Below, piece by piece: positions 49,350 to 62,600 of a stretch of 64,000 bases of DNA (positions are counted from its first letter, which is position 1; every line of letters starts with the position of its first letter). The DNA lies in contig NC_135997.1 of the NCBI RefSeq assembly GCF_048128805.1, positions 16,886,116 to 16,950,115 of the forward strand, read 5' to 3'. The notes below the pieces were generated by a model that was given only the letters and a program-made list of their open reading frames with translations, was not told the origin of the DNA and searched no databases. The stretch comes from Centroberyx gerrardi. Its lineage: Eukaryota; Chordata; Actinopteri; Beryciformes; Berycidae. Position numbers and translations under genes: made by a program.

Positions 49350-52300
49350 GAGAGAGAGAGAGAGAGACAGACACACAACTGACAACAACCACAGTACTCA
49401 ATCCATACAATAGATGACAGGTTTCAGTTGTGATGACACCCATCCAGCAAGCGACGGCTTTGTCAGACAGCAGACTTGCAACATGTTTGCTCGGAAACAA
49501 GAATATCTAGAAAAGAGGAGGAATGCTAGACGACAGGTTTGGCAGTTTCCCGTGTATTCGAGCACAGTGGGGAATGCCCGCGCTTTTACACCCACGGAGA
49601 CGGAACCGCAATCTGTGACACCTACAGTACACCAACGTACACTCCAGTGCCTAACAACACAGCTGAAACTTGTGATGCACAGATGAAAACTTTTCAGGTT
49701 TTCAGGTGCTGATGGAGCAGATTAACACACAAAAGGTTCAGTGGCCGTCTTCCTGGACAGGCAGGATGCTCGTTATCACTCATCACACACAGCCGTGACA
49801 TGTGAGCAAGCATGCATGAGCGCACAAAAGAATAAAAGCACGCACACACACACACACACCCTCCTGCCTTTACAAACCGCCCTGTCTTTCATCCATATAC
49901 AGTACTACTAACTTACTGTACCCACTTAAGTCTGACTCATTCAACAGAAAAACCAGTTACTAGTTGTGATGACACACTATATGGTAGCACAGAAAAACGT
50001 GTCATCATTACAAACAGTGGCACTAAACAACTGCTTTGTTATTTTCATGCAGTGTAGTTTTAGATTTCTGCAAATAAAATCCTTACAGTAGACATCCGAC
50101 TGGTAAAATATAAATAATTATCAGCAGGAAGGAGAAATAAGAAACTATATCAATAGTAAGCCGCAACCAGAGGCTTGTAGCAGCCATGGTTTTTCCTCAC
50201 AGTTCATTTGACAATGATATACTCAGAGAAAACCCTTCATGGGTTACCTTTAAACAGCATGAGAAATACCAGACAGCTAACGTCATGGAACAACAGTTAT
50301 CACACCTGATATTAGCAGTCACGAGTCTTTATCTACAGCAGTCACAAGCCTGAGTGAATGTGTTTCTGTTCATTCCTCAGCATTCAGTGTCACTGGGCAT
50401 TATAGTTTTGAATGTGGTAACTCATTGACAAACATTTTTTTTAGTTCCTGCTGGAAGCCAAAGCTATTACTCTTCACCTCTTAATATAAACCACCCCCCT
50501 TTCTCTTGTGACTGAGATGAAAGGATGAAAGGTATTTGTTGGTCAGCTAATGTTGTTGTCAGTGTGTGTGAATGGAGGCAGACAGCACTGCAAGTCACCT
50601 GCTGTAGCAGAGAGGTGACAGGTGCCACCCGCCTCCGCACTGGCAGGCCAGTCGGACCGGTTTCCCTCGACATCACACTGCCACCCTCATCTCTGCCTGC
50701 CTGGGTCATTTGGTGTGGCCACAGCAGTGAGGAGGCTCGTAACAAACAGCTTCACAGAGGCCAACTAATGAATACAGAGTTCACACTCGAACGACGCAGC
50801 TCCACCTCTGAGGATCAGCTAACCAAATGAGAAAACATCTTTGTAAACTGATGCAATTCTTACAATGTTTAGCAAACGTGTAAATACAAAATGAAGTGAG
50901 AATTCCTGCTGCATTTGAAGGAACTTCTGTTATCCATGGTGGTTATTATACGGTTTATACTGTGATTGTGTTGAGGGTGGAAGGCTATAGAAAAAGGGGT
51001 TGGGGGACTGGGGGGACTCGGGGTACTGAGGGGGTAGACATAACTTTCACAACAATAATAAAGCACTGACTCTGTGAGTTTTCAGCATTCCCTTTTCACA
51101 CATAACAAGTTCAGCCCTCACCCTTCTCCGACTGTCCCACTTCCCACACTGGGTCAGATGGGTAAAAAGGGATGGGGTGACATGGCCTTGGCCTTTTCTG
51201 ATAGAGTGCTTCTAACAAACTTGGCTGATGATTTTGTTTTGATTAATGCCAGAAATGTTTTCCACTAATACATCCATGGCAGTTGTTTAAGCAGTGGTTG
51301 TTGATTAATGCAGCATTTTACTGAAGTTGGTTTTCAGATTCTGTAATAAAGTTATACAAATAAAATTATCCTGCAAAATAATCTTGCACTGTATAACAAA
51401 CATTTGTAAACATCAGCTGCAACATTAGAATAATAAATAATGTTGTTTTATTAACAATTAATGTCAGATGAAAACTAAGTGCACTGAGCCAACTGTTGTT
51501 CTATAAATCATTTCTTAACTATTTATTAGGCTTAAATAACTTTATGTTTTGACTATTCGCCATTAAAAGAAGCTAATCACTTATTAAAACAGTTGAAAAT
51601 ACTATTGTTAAAGATTAGCTAACAATTACGGAACGATTAGTACTCACAAAACAATCATTAGTTTAGCTATTAGATAATGACTTGTTTGCTTAATATCTAC
51701 TACTATTCACTATCACCTCTTATCATGAAATGTATTAAATAAAAATTTAACAAAGACACTGTCGAAACAAGTTGGCCTCAATGTATCAATACAATACCAT
51801 AGGAGAAAATATGGCATTATCACACCCAATTGATTTTTCCCCTGACCTAACTGAGGGTTTGACTCGGGATTTCTTGTGTACTCTCAAACTGTTTGTCTAA
51901 AGTTGGACATTAACTAACATTGTGCAGCCTTAAAGAGCGGCACACATGCTGTAGTGACGTGTGTGTGTCCCAGGTTGAGTGCTGCGGTCAAACCTCAGCG
52001 CTCTCAGTTATTCTAGGTCACTGGGGATACGGACCGCCTTCCAAATCAGCTTTGACACTTCCAGCATAAACAATGGAGTTGATGATCCAAAAGTAAATAC
52101 CACTGCAAGAAACCTCCAAAAGTGATCCACAACCCAGCAGAGTATCAGTGGTTTTACTGTACGTGTTCACATGTACGAGTACAGACTATCCTCTCTACAT
52201 GAATAAAGATTAATCCCACTCTAAATCTATCAGGCATAACAAGTTTTGATTTAAAAACACCATAAACAACTGCCGATATACAGACTGCCATGTAAACACT

Positions 52301-55300
52301 TGAGCTATAGATAACCGAGTGCAACCATAACTCTAAAGAAAGCTATGGGAAGGGAAAGCGATAACACATTTTGACGAACTGAACACTTGATTTTGTCTTT
52401 AGCAGCCCACAAGTTATCACAGGTGCTACATGTAGCATTTTTAAATATCAAGATATCATTGTCAGATTAATTGGGATACCAGTGGTATTGTCAGTGTTAG
52501 TATTTAAGACGACATTTCCCATAAACCATTGCTTCCTGTCTCAAAGAGGATGTTGCTACTTGTCCCACCTCCCCCTCACTGTCGTCGCTCCGCATGTCTT
52601 TGTTTTCTCTTTGGCTTTACTGAAGAGGATAAACATGTTGGAAGTGATTTTTCCATCAATCTTTCACTCGTTCCACCATCTGCCATTATGAGAATGTTTT
52701 GTGCCATAAAGCAATGTCCCTATGTGCCATAAAGCAATTCAGCATATTTCCAGCAAAATCTGACAGAGAGTGGCACACAATATAAAATGCAGTGTAGAGA
52801 CCAGTAGAAGCTGTTCATCTTCCTGGCGACCGTTTGTTTACGGTAATTATACTAAAGTCTCAAAATTAATGTGACGGTAATTTATTGATGTAAAAATGCC
52901 ACATATAGCATAACAGATTCCCTGCAATGCTTCATTCACTGTACTCTGTAATATAATTTAATATCAAATTGGCAAAGTAAAGCCTTTTCTTTGAATGCAG
53001 CCACCAGAAGGCGACAAGACGACTCTCCCGCAAGTTTGCCGTTTACCATTTATATCACAATCAAACACAACAGTAATCATACCAAACCAAAAGCATTGCA
53101 CAGTTCTACTGGTTACATAAAATGGCATCGGTTGATGCGTCAAACATATTTTTTAGCTCCAGTACTCAGTTTCACTGCAACAATCACTGACAAAATGATC
53201 GTGGTGTACTGAGCCCAAACCAGGACACACAGAAAGACAGGATTTCCCTCTGCAGCAGCTGCAAAAACATGCTAACTGTGATTCACTCACACAGACTGGC
53301 CAGCAGCCACACTGACCAATGAACAAACAATTGGCCAATAACAAATACATGTTATTACAAACTACCTTTACGACTTGCTTTGTAAAAATGCTACAATATG
53401 TGAAGCGAGGCATCATAAGCTTTGTAAGTTGTAAACTGCGTCCATACAGAGAGCAAAAGGGCGGCGAGTGTTGCAGACAGGTATTCTTGTGTTCAGTAGG
53501 CCAGTGAGCTACTGTTGTGTCCATTTGGGAGGCGGGACGTAAAATAAAGTCACCTATCCCAAGTTAAAGGTTTCTGACAGCCAAAGTGATGTAGCCGAAC
53601 TGTATCAGGGTGCTGATTTTGATCCATGTACCTTTGTTTTGGAGGCTAGAACACAGAATACAGGGAGGCAGGGCTAGATACCGAATCACTGCTTAATAAA
53701 GACGGCATAAAACTAGCCAAGGTCATGCAGAGTACAGGTCATTTCCTGCATGGTATCACGTTATCAGTACCTGACACTCATATCAGGAAAAGAAATACCA
53801 CAAGTGTTCACAAGCTCTTCTCTGGCAATGAAGAAGCCTTGATTTGTTTTGCCAGCATGAAGGTATGTGTTACAAATACAATAGCTTCCCTCATTAAAAA
53901 AAAAAGCACACAGACCTAAGGTGGACTGGAACAGAAGGCCTGCCGTGGACTGAAAGGACGGCTTGAGGTAGAAATTAAAACGTGATAGCTGAGAAGCACT
54001 GGCCTCTCTCTAGTCACAAGAAGAGGCCAGTAATCAAATCTTGTCTTGTCCTTACAGAAATGAAAAGAGAAACCTCATTTAAAAGGAGGCTCTATGCTTA
54101 GCCAAACTGCAGGTTTGCAGGGGCGTTTGGGTTTAACAGGGAAATGAATAGACCAGTTGAGTGAGAAAGCAATCATACAAAAGCTCTGAGGGACACTGGT
54201 CTTTTTCTGATTTAAAAAATTAAATCAGAGCATTAAAAGGAGAACTGTTTCCTAAAAATCACCTTTTGCAGCTGGACAGATCCTGGTCAAATTGGCACCC
54301 GCTGGCAGCAGATATTCCAAATGTATCTGATTTCAGGGAAACTTGAGAGAATGTGCTGTTGACACTTTAAACTATTTGCTGACAACTACTGCCAGCTACA
54401 ATCAGCATATCAAGACAAGGTTGGTCTGAAGATATGAAAATACTATCTACACTATGTGCCTGCAGAGTTCACTGTCTGTTCCTACAAAAAAATGTTGCCA
54501 TGTAGGATGTATTTCATCACAGTGCAACTAGCTTGCAAGATTAGCAAAACAGCACATTCATCAGTTCAAGTGCACAGACTAACATATCTGAAGTTATCTA
54601 GGGTATTTTTTTTTGTAAAACATTTGGCAAAACAGATCTCTGTATAAACAAATAAGTTTCTATAATGATGTACTGCTGGATCATGCAATGTGAAGATAGA
54701 AAGTATGATGTAAGGCACAGTGATAAAGGTACCAGTTCTTAAAAACCTTACAGTAAGTATGGAGCATTGTCGCAAAAGACAGAAAGAAAAGAAAGTCGGG
54801 CCGGATTCAGACCTTGACTTAAGCACCTCACAGTGGAGCTTACTGCTTAATTTATACATGCACATATGCACTTATAATATTTGAACAGTAACAATGGTTG
54901 AAGAGCCGCACCAAGGGCCGCAGTCGCCATAGACACTTTGATTGGCTTGCCAGAGGCGGTTCTGATGTTGATAAATATGTAATCAAGGTGTGTCACATTA
55001 CAATACACAGATTCTGATTCTGTGTCAAGTCCATTGATATGCACCCATCCTTATGCAGCCAAAACCCTTCAATATGTCTAGTGCTCTAAACATGTGCTGA
55101 CGTAAAACACCAAATCTGAATACTAAGAAAAACCAAAGACATCAAATGTCATATGAATTGTCGAGTCACAAACCTTGAAGCAATAACAAGTAACATTAAA
55201 AGTAAATAAATGTTCAAAAAATAATCAGAATCTCAGTCCACTAAATCCTTCATTGAATGGTTGAAATATGATTTTATTCACAAAGTGTTTCTTCCCTCGC

Positions 55301-58300
55301 CTTATTCCCACACTCATACACACACTGATGCAGGCATATGCCGCTTCATCTCACACATAAGCTGGTTGAATTTTTAAGGGATCATCAAAAAAGACGGCCC
55401 TACCAGGGAGCGTTGTCAGTGCCAAGCTATCACTGAAACATGCTGAGTTTAACAGACCCCCCGCTGCACCCAGTGTTAGTACATGGACAAGGCTTGGACC
55501 ACTGAGCTGCGCTGTTTTTTGAGCCAGATTTTCATATTGTAGGCTTTCCAAACATTATCGGTGCCACTGACTGTGTGCATTTGACCAGCAGGGCGCACAA
55601 GAATAGATTTCTAGGAATAGGAAAAGACGTGAACATTCAGCTGGTATGTGATGCAGACGTAGCTCAAAGTTTTAATGCAACTGGAGAGTGGCTTGTTAGT
55701 GAGTTGAGCAGAAAGCAGAAAAAATTCTTTCAGAGATTTCCTGAGTAAAGCCCAAATCATTTCAGATTTTGTACAGTAGGCCTATGTTTCAATCATGCAC
55801 CACCGTCCTTACCAACACTGAATCAAAGGTGCAGGATATTTAAAAGTAATGCCTCAGCAGAAAGACAAAAGAAAGCAGAAAAGTCCATGGTCCAGTTTTC
55901 CACCATACTGATGGGAAGGTCAAAGAAGAAAAGAAAGAAGAAGAAGCCAAGTTTTTGAATAAATCTGTGTGCAAGGGAAAGCATGCCCCAAATCCACACC
56001 CCAAAATAGTCCAAGTCCAAATATTAACGGTGCAGATTTCAATCCACACTTTATGTCTGAATCAGGCCCATACTGAGGTACTATACCAGTATTGGCACTC
56101 AGTGCAACACCACAGTTGACATAATGCCAAATGGGCAATTACAAAATCAAAATTCCATTCAAAATGTTGGTAGCTGCGGGAATTGAGGCCAGAGCTTTTC
56201 ATTTGTGCGAATGCCAGATTCTGGTAGGTCGTTGCTTCATGGTCAGGCGGGACGGAAAAAAGGCAGACCACCAAACCATGAAAGTCAATAAGACATCAAT
56301 CACCAGTCGAATTTGTAGCAGAAAAAACACCTACAGCTTAGTGCAACCTAAAATGAAAACATACGGATTCCCAAAAGGTCAAGACTGCCCTGTAAAAGCA
56401 TTGCTTGATGAATGCAATGCAAGCTTTTTGCCACTAGCCTCAAATCTTCTGGGTCATCTCAATATTTCACTGCTCTCCTTGGTGTATTTGTCTTGACTCT
56501 GAGGTCCTGCAAGCTGTTTTGGGAGTACAGTAGGTTCCCACCACATCAGCCCCAACAGGCAGCGAAGCAAAGGACCAATAAACACAAATATCCAGGCCAC
56601 TGCCTGGTTTCACACAGACTTGACCCTCATATAGTGGCGGAGCAACATTCTCTCTCTGACACCAACAACATGAACAGTTACCACAATGGCGCAATGGGCT
56701 ACTGGGATTTTAGTCTCCGTTTTGTAGAGTGCTTAACGTTATCAATCTAAGAAGTCTTGAGAAAAGTCATTTGAAGCCCAGGAAGACAAATTATTCCAAC
56801 AAGGATAAACGTGTTTTCATTCATACCGAGGCTCAGTCCTTGCCATCTCTCTCAAGATCCAGAAACTCTCCCCATCATTTCCTTCCTCACTCACTGCCTT
56901 CCTGCTCTTCCTTCCAGTCGCCCGCTAAATCAGCACCTTACAGCTATGCTGGGAATACAGTGCTATCATCAAACACACAGACTCCTGTGGGAGTCTTTAC
57001 TTTCAAAACAAGCCTAAGGGGAACTGCTCTCTGGGCAACACGAGTTTGATGATCAGACAGTGAGACTTCAGTTCACAGAGAAAATAGACTGGCAGAGATT
57101 ACTCAAGAGGCGAGCTGGGATATGGCACAGGCCAGAAAATGAGCTGTATTTAGGTAAATGGGAGATCACTATGGAGTCTTGGGTGTGGAATATATGGAGG
57201 TAGGAAATGAAAACATATTTGGGACTGAGGTTATGATAGCATGTGTGCTACAAGGTGTGGCTCGGGGCTCCGGGTGAAACATAACAGAGCTGGAAATGGT
57301 GTGATAAAGACTAGGCTCTGAGTTTAGGGTTAGGCAGGACAGCTATGGCTGAGCCCTATTAAAGCATCTGACATTGAGAATCAGGAATGCCACAGAGATG
57401 GAGATGCAACAGCAGCAGCCTGAAGAGGCATTAAAGAAAAGATGGTAGCCCCGCCCACAGCTCAGAGCTGGTGCACTGTAACAGAGCTGGAGCAGAGCGT
57501 CAGTTGGGTGCACATTCTCCACACTGACCCTCACATTCCTGGAGACAAACCCTTCTCTCTCTACTCACTGCACCTCGTCTTTGCACATTTTTTGCATTCC
57601 AACATATCACATTGGTGTGAAAGATCCAATCCACTAGCAAATTTACAAACGTTTTTGTTACAGAATGTGAAGAATTCAGTCGGGTACTGTTTGTTAAAGT
57701 GAGAAAATGCAGGATATGTTCTTGAGAAAACACACTCAAGGTTTTTCAACTTTGATTCCACACATCTCATCTCAATAAAAACACAATACACCCTTCAACT
57801 GAAGACACAAAACAGGCCCCCCGCTCTTTTCAGAGGGATGGCCACGCATCCCCTTTTCACGGCATACTGACCCACTTATTCAGCATATCCCAACCCCCGC
57901 TGCTATTATTGTGTGAAACAAACTCATCATTCATCATCTACTGCGGTCCACAATTACCCCGACTCTTTCAGAGCGCAGAAAGAGGGGGAACGCAACACAA
58001 CTCAGGAACGACAGCTCATTAGATTAGTGATGGCTTGCCACTGCAATTAACTAGCATACAGAGCAATTTAGTGCTCCAGTTTCCAGCATTCTTCTCTGCA
58101 TGGGCCCTTCTGATCGCTGCTAATGTCAGGGCCACACAAAGGGGGAGGCAGCACTTCAGTTGGAGACAGGGCAGATTAATAAAAAGATGCATAGTTTGCA
58201 CTGGCTCTCTTTTTCTCTTTCTCTCTGACACCCGCTGAAAGTAGTAGTGTATGTGAAATCTTAAGCAGTATTTCCTTTTAATGTCAGGTTTTCTCAAAAT

Positions 58301-59559
58301 CTGTAGTTCAGGTTATCGGCCACTTTACATGCCGCCGACTTTTTGGACCTAAAAAAAAAGGTATTTGTGCTACATTGCACAACAAAATGTCTTAATTACT
58401 CTGAAAATAATATTAGAACATTTACTATTAGATGCCATTAATTAATTGTACATGTTTTTACATACTTTATGCATGCTTTTTTACGCATTCTGCAATTTTC
58501 AAATCACCATAAAACACTTTAAAGTATGCCTAAAAATATTTTGCTACAGCTGTTACGTCTCACTTTCTAACACTGGAGAAAGCCAACACTGGTGTCTCTT
58601 TTATATGCTGACTTATCTGTTGCACATTACAGACCCTTTTAAAAAACAGTAAACAAATACATGACAAACACAACACACATCTAAAAACACATAAGCTGAC
58701 ACCGGTGTTTCATATTGTCACTTTTTGGGGGGATGATTTGTTTTTTGACTGGCACATATTAAGAGGGTAAAGCCCTGAAAGTGTGACTGTGAGGATGGAA
58801 AACTCTTGTCTTCTGATTGAACATTCATAGGAGGCATAAAGAAAAGGCCCAAAATAGTGAGAAGTCTATTATATCCTTCAAAGAGAAACAAACAATGGCT
58901 TCATCTGGCAACATGTTTACAAAGCATTGAGGATAAACCCCAGATGACATGCTCCCTCGGGGGAGCGGTACCTCTGTTCTACCAGAGGAAATGTTCTCAG
59001 ACTCTTGATGCAGAGCGCTGTGCGGCGGGCGGCGGCGGACCCCCGCCAGGCCGCAGGAAGCCCAGGACAAGGACAACTTCCACTCTTTGACACAAACAGG
59101 ACACACGTGAGCCAACCCACTCAAAACAATGTCTCTTCAGTCCTTTCTCTCCGTGCACCATCCCTCGCCTCATCTTAACCTCACGCCCCACCCCCACCCA
59201 CCAACTGCATTTTGGCTGTCCCAAAGTCTAGATTACAGACAAAAGTTGTTGATGTGTAGTATTGAGTCCCTAAAATTTGGAACAACTTTTCTGAGGAAAT
59301 ACAATTGGCAAACCTCTACATTTCTATAGAAAACAAATTTTTATCAACTCGCTTTTCATTAATGCTCTCATTATGCTACAGAAGTAATGATGATTTGTTT
59401 GGTGGGAGTCCCATGAGATTTCTACATTTTGCTGCGTAGGCCTTTACAAGTCAGGATTATTAGCAATCCTTTTCATTTGAATGTGATGCTGCACTTGCTG
59501 AGAGGACGTTAGAGCCTTTAGTGTTGCAACTTGTATGTATTCTTATTACAACACCCACA

Positions 59560-59604
<45 letters not shown>

Positions 59605-62600
59605 ACACACAGGGATAGAGAGAGAGAAACAGTAATGCTTCTTTTATTATTGCTTATTGTTAATATGGTTAATATGGTCGTTTTGTTCCTTTCATTTTAT
59701 AGCGCTTTGTAACTTTATAAGTGCTTTACGTATATTCATGGTAGTATTTCCTTCTTTCTTCACAGCCTGCCACTATAAATTAACTTTTCAATAGTAATCT
59801 TAAAAGTTAGGCAACTCAAAAGAATCTCATACACAGATAGATTACTCATTGCCCAAAAAAATATATATTTAGGGGATAAAACTTTGTTTTTCCAGTAAAA
59901 TCCTCCTCTCTAAAGAAACAGGCTTAGATAAGCAACACCTCCACACTTGACTGGGTAAACAGAATCCAATGTGTTCCCATGAAAAGTGATGACAAGATAT
60001 AGTCTTTTGTTTCCTTTTTATCCGTTTGTCCAGTTGGCTCAGTTTAACTGTCTGAACTCAAGCTGACCTTAATTTCCACTTAGGTGGCTTTAAAGAAAGG
60101 AAAAACAATTTAATCTGTATTGTAGATGATTGTTGTTTATATTCTGTATCTGTTGATTGTCATAGCAGGTCTGTGTTCAGCAAAATATTCAAATCTTAAC
60201 AAACAATTTTGTTAGGGCAGTTACATCACCATTAAAAACTGGAATGTTTTAAGCTCCTTATTATCTACGTTCCCATGCTACCAAGCATGACCGATCCCAC
60301 TGCAACTGGAAACCATGGAATCTCTGAGTTACAGTATAACTGAGCGCTGTAGATATACAGTACATCAGCAAAACCGTGCTATGCTTATCACATGATCAAA
60401 TGTATACCTGCACAGGTATAGCTGGAATTTAAAAGGGTTAACAAAAATGTGGGAGGAACCTTAAAGAGCACAGAAATAGTCAACTGTTAACTTGTTTTTC
60501 AGCACGCACCCTGGGTTATGGTGGTAACAATGGGAGCAATCACATGTGGTGAGAAAAGTATCACACTGAAGGACAGGGGAGTGAAGCAACACGCAATATG
60601 GATGTAGAAGAGAAGATTTTGATTCTTGAGCTGTGGTCATAATTCAGCCAAACCTCACTAAGTTAGAAGATAAGAGTCAAAAATGTTGCTGTTGTTGACT
60701 CTTCCTGGCACTCTGATATTGGAAATTCGCCTGGGACAGTAAATTGTCTGTTGAAATCTTGCAATCTTACATTTGTACCATACGCAAGAGAGATTGCCAA
60801 AGAAACAACCATTCTTTCCTTCCTTTCCTCCTCCTGCACATCCTTTCCACAGAAATACACAGATAATTCTCAACTAATTCAAAGGGACAAGCTTTCGAAT
60901 AGCTTTTGAGCGCTTTTCTTATTCTGGATACATCGTGCCTATTGTATCTGTTACTAAGACTAGGTGATCTCCTGTTGCAGAGCTGTGAAGCTTGCGGAAA
61001 GGTGTAAATAATGTCACTTCAAAGCAGCCCCTAACCTCTGCTGCCAAACATATGGCACCACTTTCAATGCAAAACAAACACCGTTCCAGTTCCCCTGATG
61101 CAATACTTATCTCTACACCGCCTCTCTGACAGGGTGTGTTACTGGAATGGGGGAGGAAATGAGGAGGAGGGAATGCAGGGAGTGCAAAACTGGAGGAGTG
61201 TGTGTATGTGTGTGTGTGTGTGTGGGGAGGGGGTGACAAAGAGGAGGCGTATTACCTGCTTTGCCTCCTCCAAGGATGTGTGGAGCCTGCTTATCTCCTT
61301 CTCATACTGCTCCCTCAGCTTGTCCACCTCCTGGTCGTGAGTCGCCACTTCCTCCTTCAGCGCTCCTTTCAGGGCCGTCAGCTCCCTCTCCCTCCTCCTC
61401 AGCACCTCCTCCTGCTCCTCCTTGGCCAGGAGGACCTCCTGCAGCTCCACCTTCAGCTGCATCAGGTCCTGCCGACGAGAGACGAGACAAAACGCTATAG
61501 AATATCACAGAGAAACACAGATTATGTAACTCTTGCATTATGGCAGCAGAGTTTGAGGCATACTGTCACACTACAGGTTTGATTCTGTGCCCAAACCAGA
61601 CTGGACCTGCCATGAATAAACCGCGATGAGAGGCGTTACAAAAGTGACTTGTCTGTTCCCTAAACCCATGACGCTGTTAGGGAAACTTAACTCCCATCAT
61701 GTTCATTTCAGATAATGTCATGTCAGAAACACATACTGTATTTGTTCAGACTGTTTGTTCTGTAATGTCTCCAGTGGGAATTCTTTCCAGATCGAGGCCC
61801 CATCATATACAAAACAGGTTTTTGAGGTTTATAACAAAGGTTTTCCGCAGGCTAAATTGCATTCAGTCTTATGCATGTGTGAAGATGCAGATCAGTATGA
61901 CTGACAGACTGTAAAAACTGGTTAAGCCCAGTACCAGAAAGATATGAGTATTTGTACATTGGATGTGTCTAAGCATAATATGGTTGAAACCATGTGAAAT
62001 AGGAGTTAACTCTCTTCTAAGTTGACCTTCACCATTTGGTTTTGGATACTTTTCAAGAGGAAAAGAGCAGAAGGTTAGTGGTTTGAACGGTGACGCGTTC
62101 TAGGAGCGTAAAGTCCCCATGAAATGAACTCCCATTACTTTTAATTCCTGGAAAACAGAGTATCTTTCATGGTGACCTCATGCTGCACCAGTAGGCGTAA
62201 ATATACATTTCTAACCAATAAAACCCATCAGACTTTTGAACAATCCCGCCACTCCGCACCCCTCCCATCAAACAAAATTTCTCGCCTTTCTCTCCCTGAC
62301 TCGTATTCCATTGGTTTAGACTTTTGAATGATCCCTCGCTGCATTATGTCCCGCCCCAACATCCTGTTTCAACAGGAAATGCATCAAATCAAGGAAGTAA
62401 AGATGCCATTTCATGGGGTCTTTAAAGGGGTTATGGGTTTGAGCAGGAAACCGTGTCATTTTCTGTCTCCTCTGAGAACAGTGAGCACTGTGCTTTACCA
62501 CCATCATGGTGTCTTTCTCGCCATCAGCGGCTGACTTCTTGGCGATGTCCAGCTCATCATGCATCTCTGACAGCTGGTCCTGCAGGTCTCTGATCTCTGT

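Larger units (their letters stand above)
48469..61255 (-). other. 12.8-kb cgnl1 intron
   Basis: By far the largest intron in the window. It holds two long GA tracts (48984-49068 and 49252-49370), a CA tract (59564-59599), a short CA tract at 49,843-49,859 and a GC-rich patch near 59,020-59,060. I searched for coiled-coil coding blocks on the minus strand and found none, and the flanking exons join in frame with the expected length. The rest has no recognised feature. Confidence 0.8.

Noticed and set aside
50585..50720. Possible minus-strand exon (acceptor-like CAG, open frame, GTGACT donor) inside the large cgnl1 intron
   Set aside because: The translation ([19 protein letters not shown]) is not coiled coil, and the flanking cgnl1 exons already join in frame at the expected length.
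58985..59060. GC-rich island-like patch (GGCGGGCGGCGGCGG) as a possible internal promoter or exon
   Set aside because: It is only about 60 bp, with no splice sites joining it in frame to cgnl1 and no start-site evidence. It is noted as part of the intron.
61202..61582. Plus-strand open frames antisense to the cgnl1 exon at 61.3 kb
   Set aside because: They are mirror frames of a GC-rich Leu/Glu-coding exon. The minus strand carries the conserved protein.
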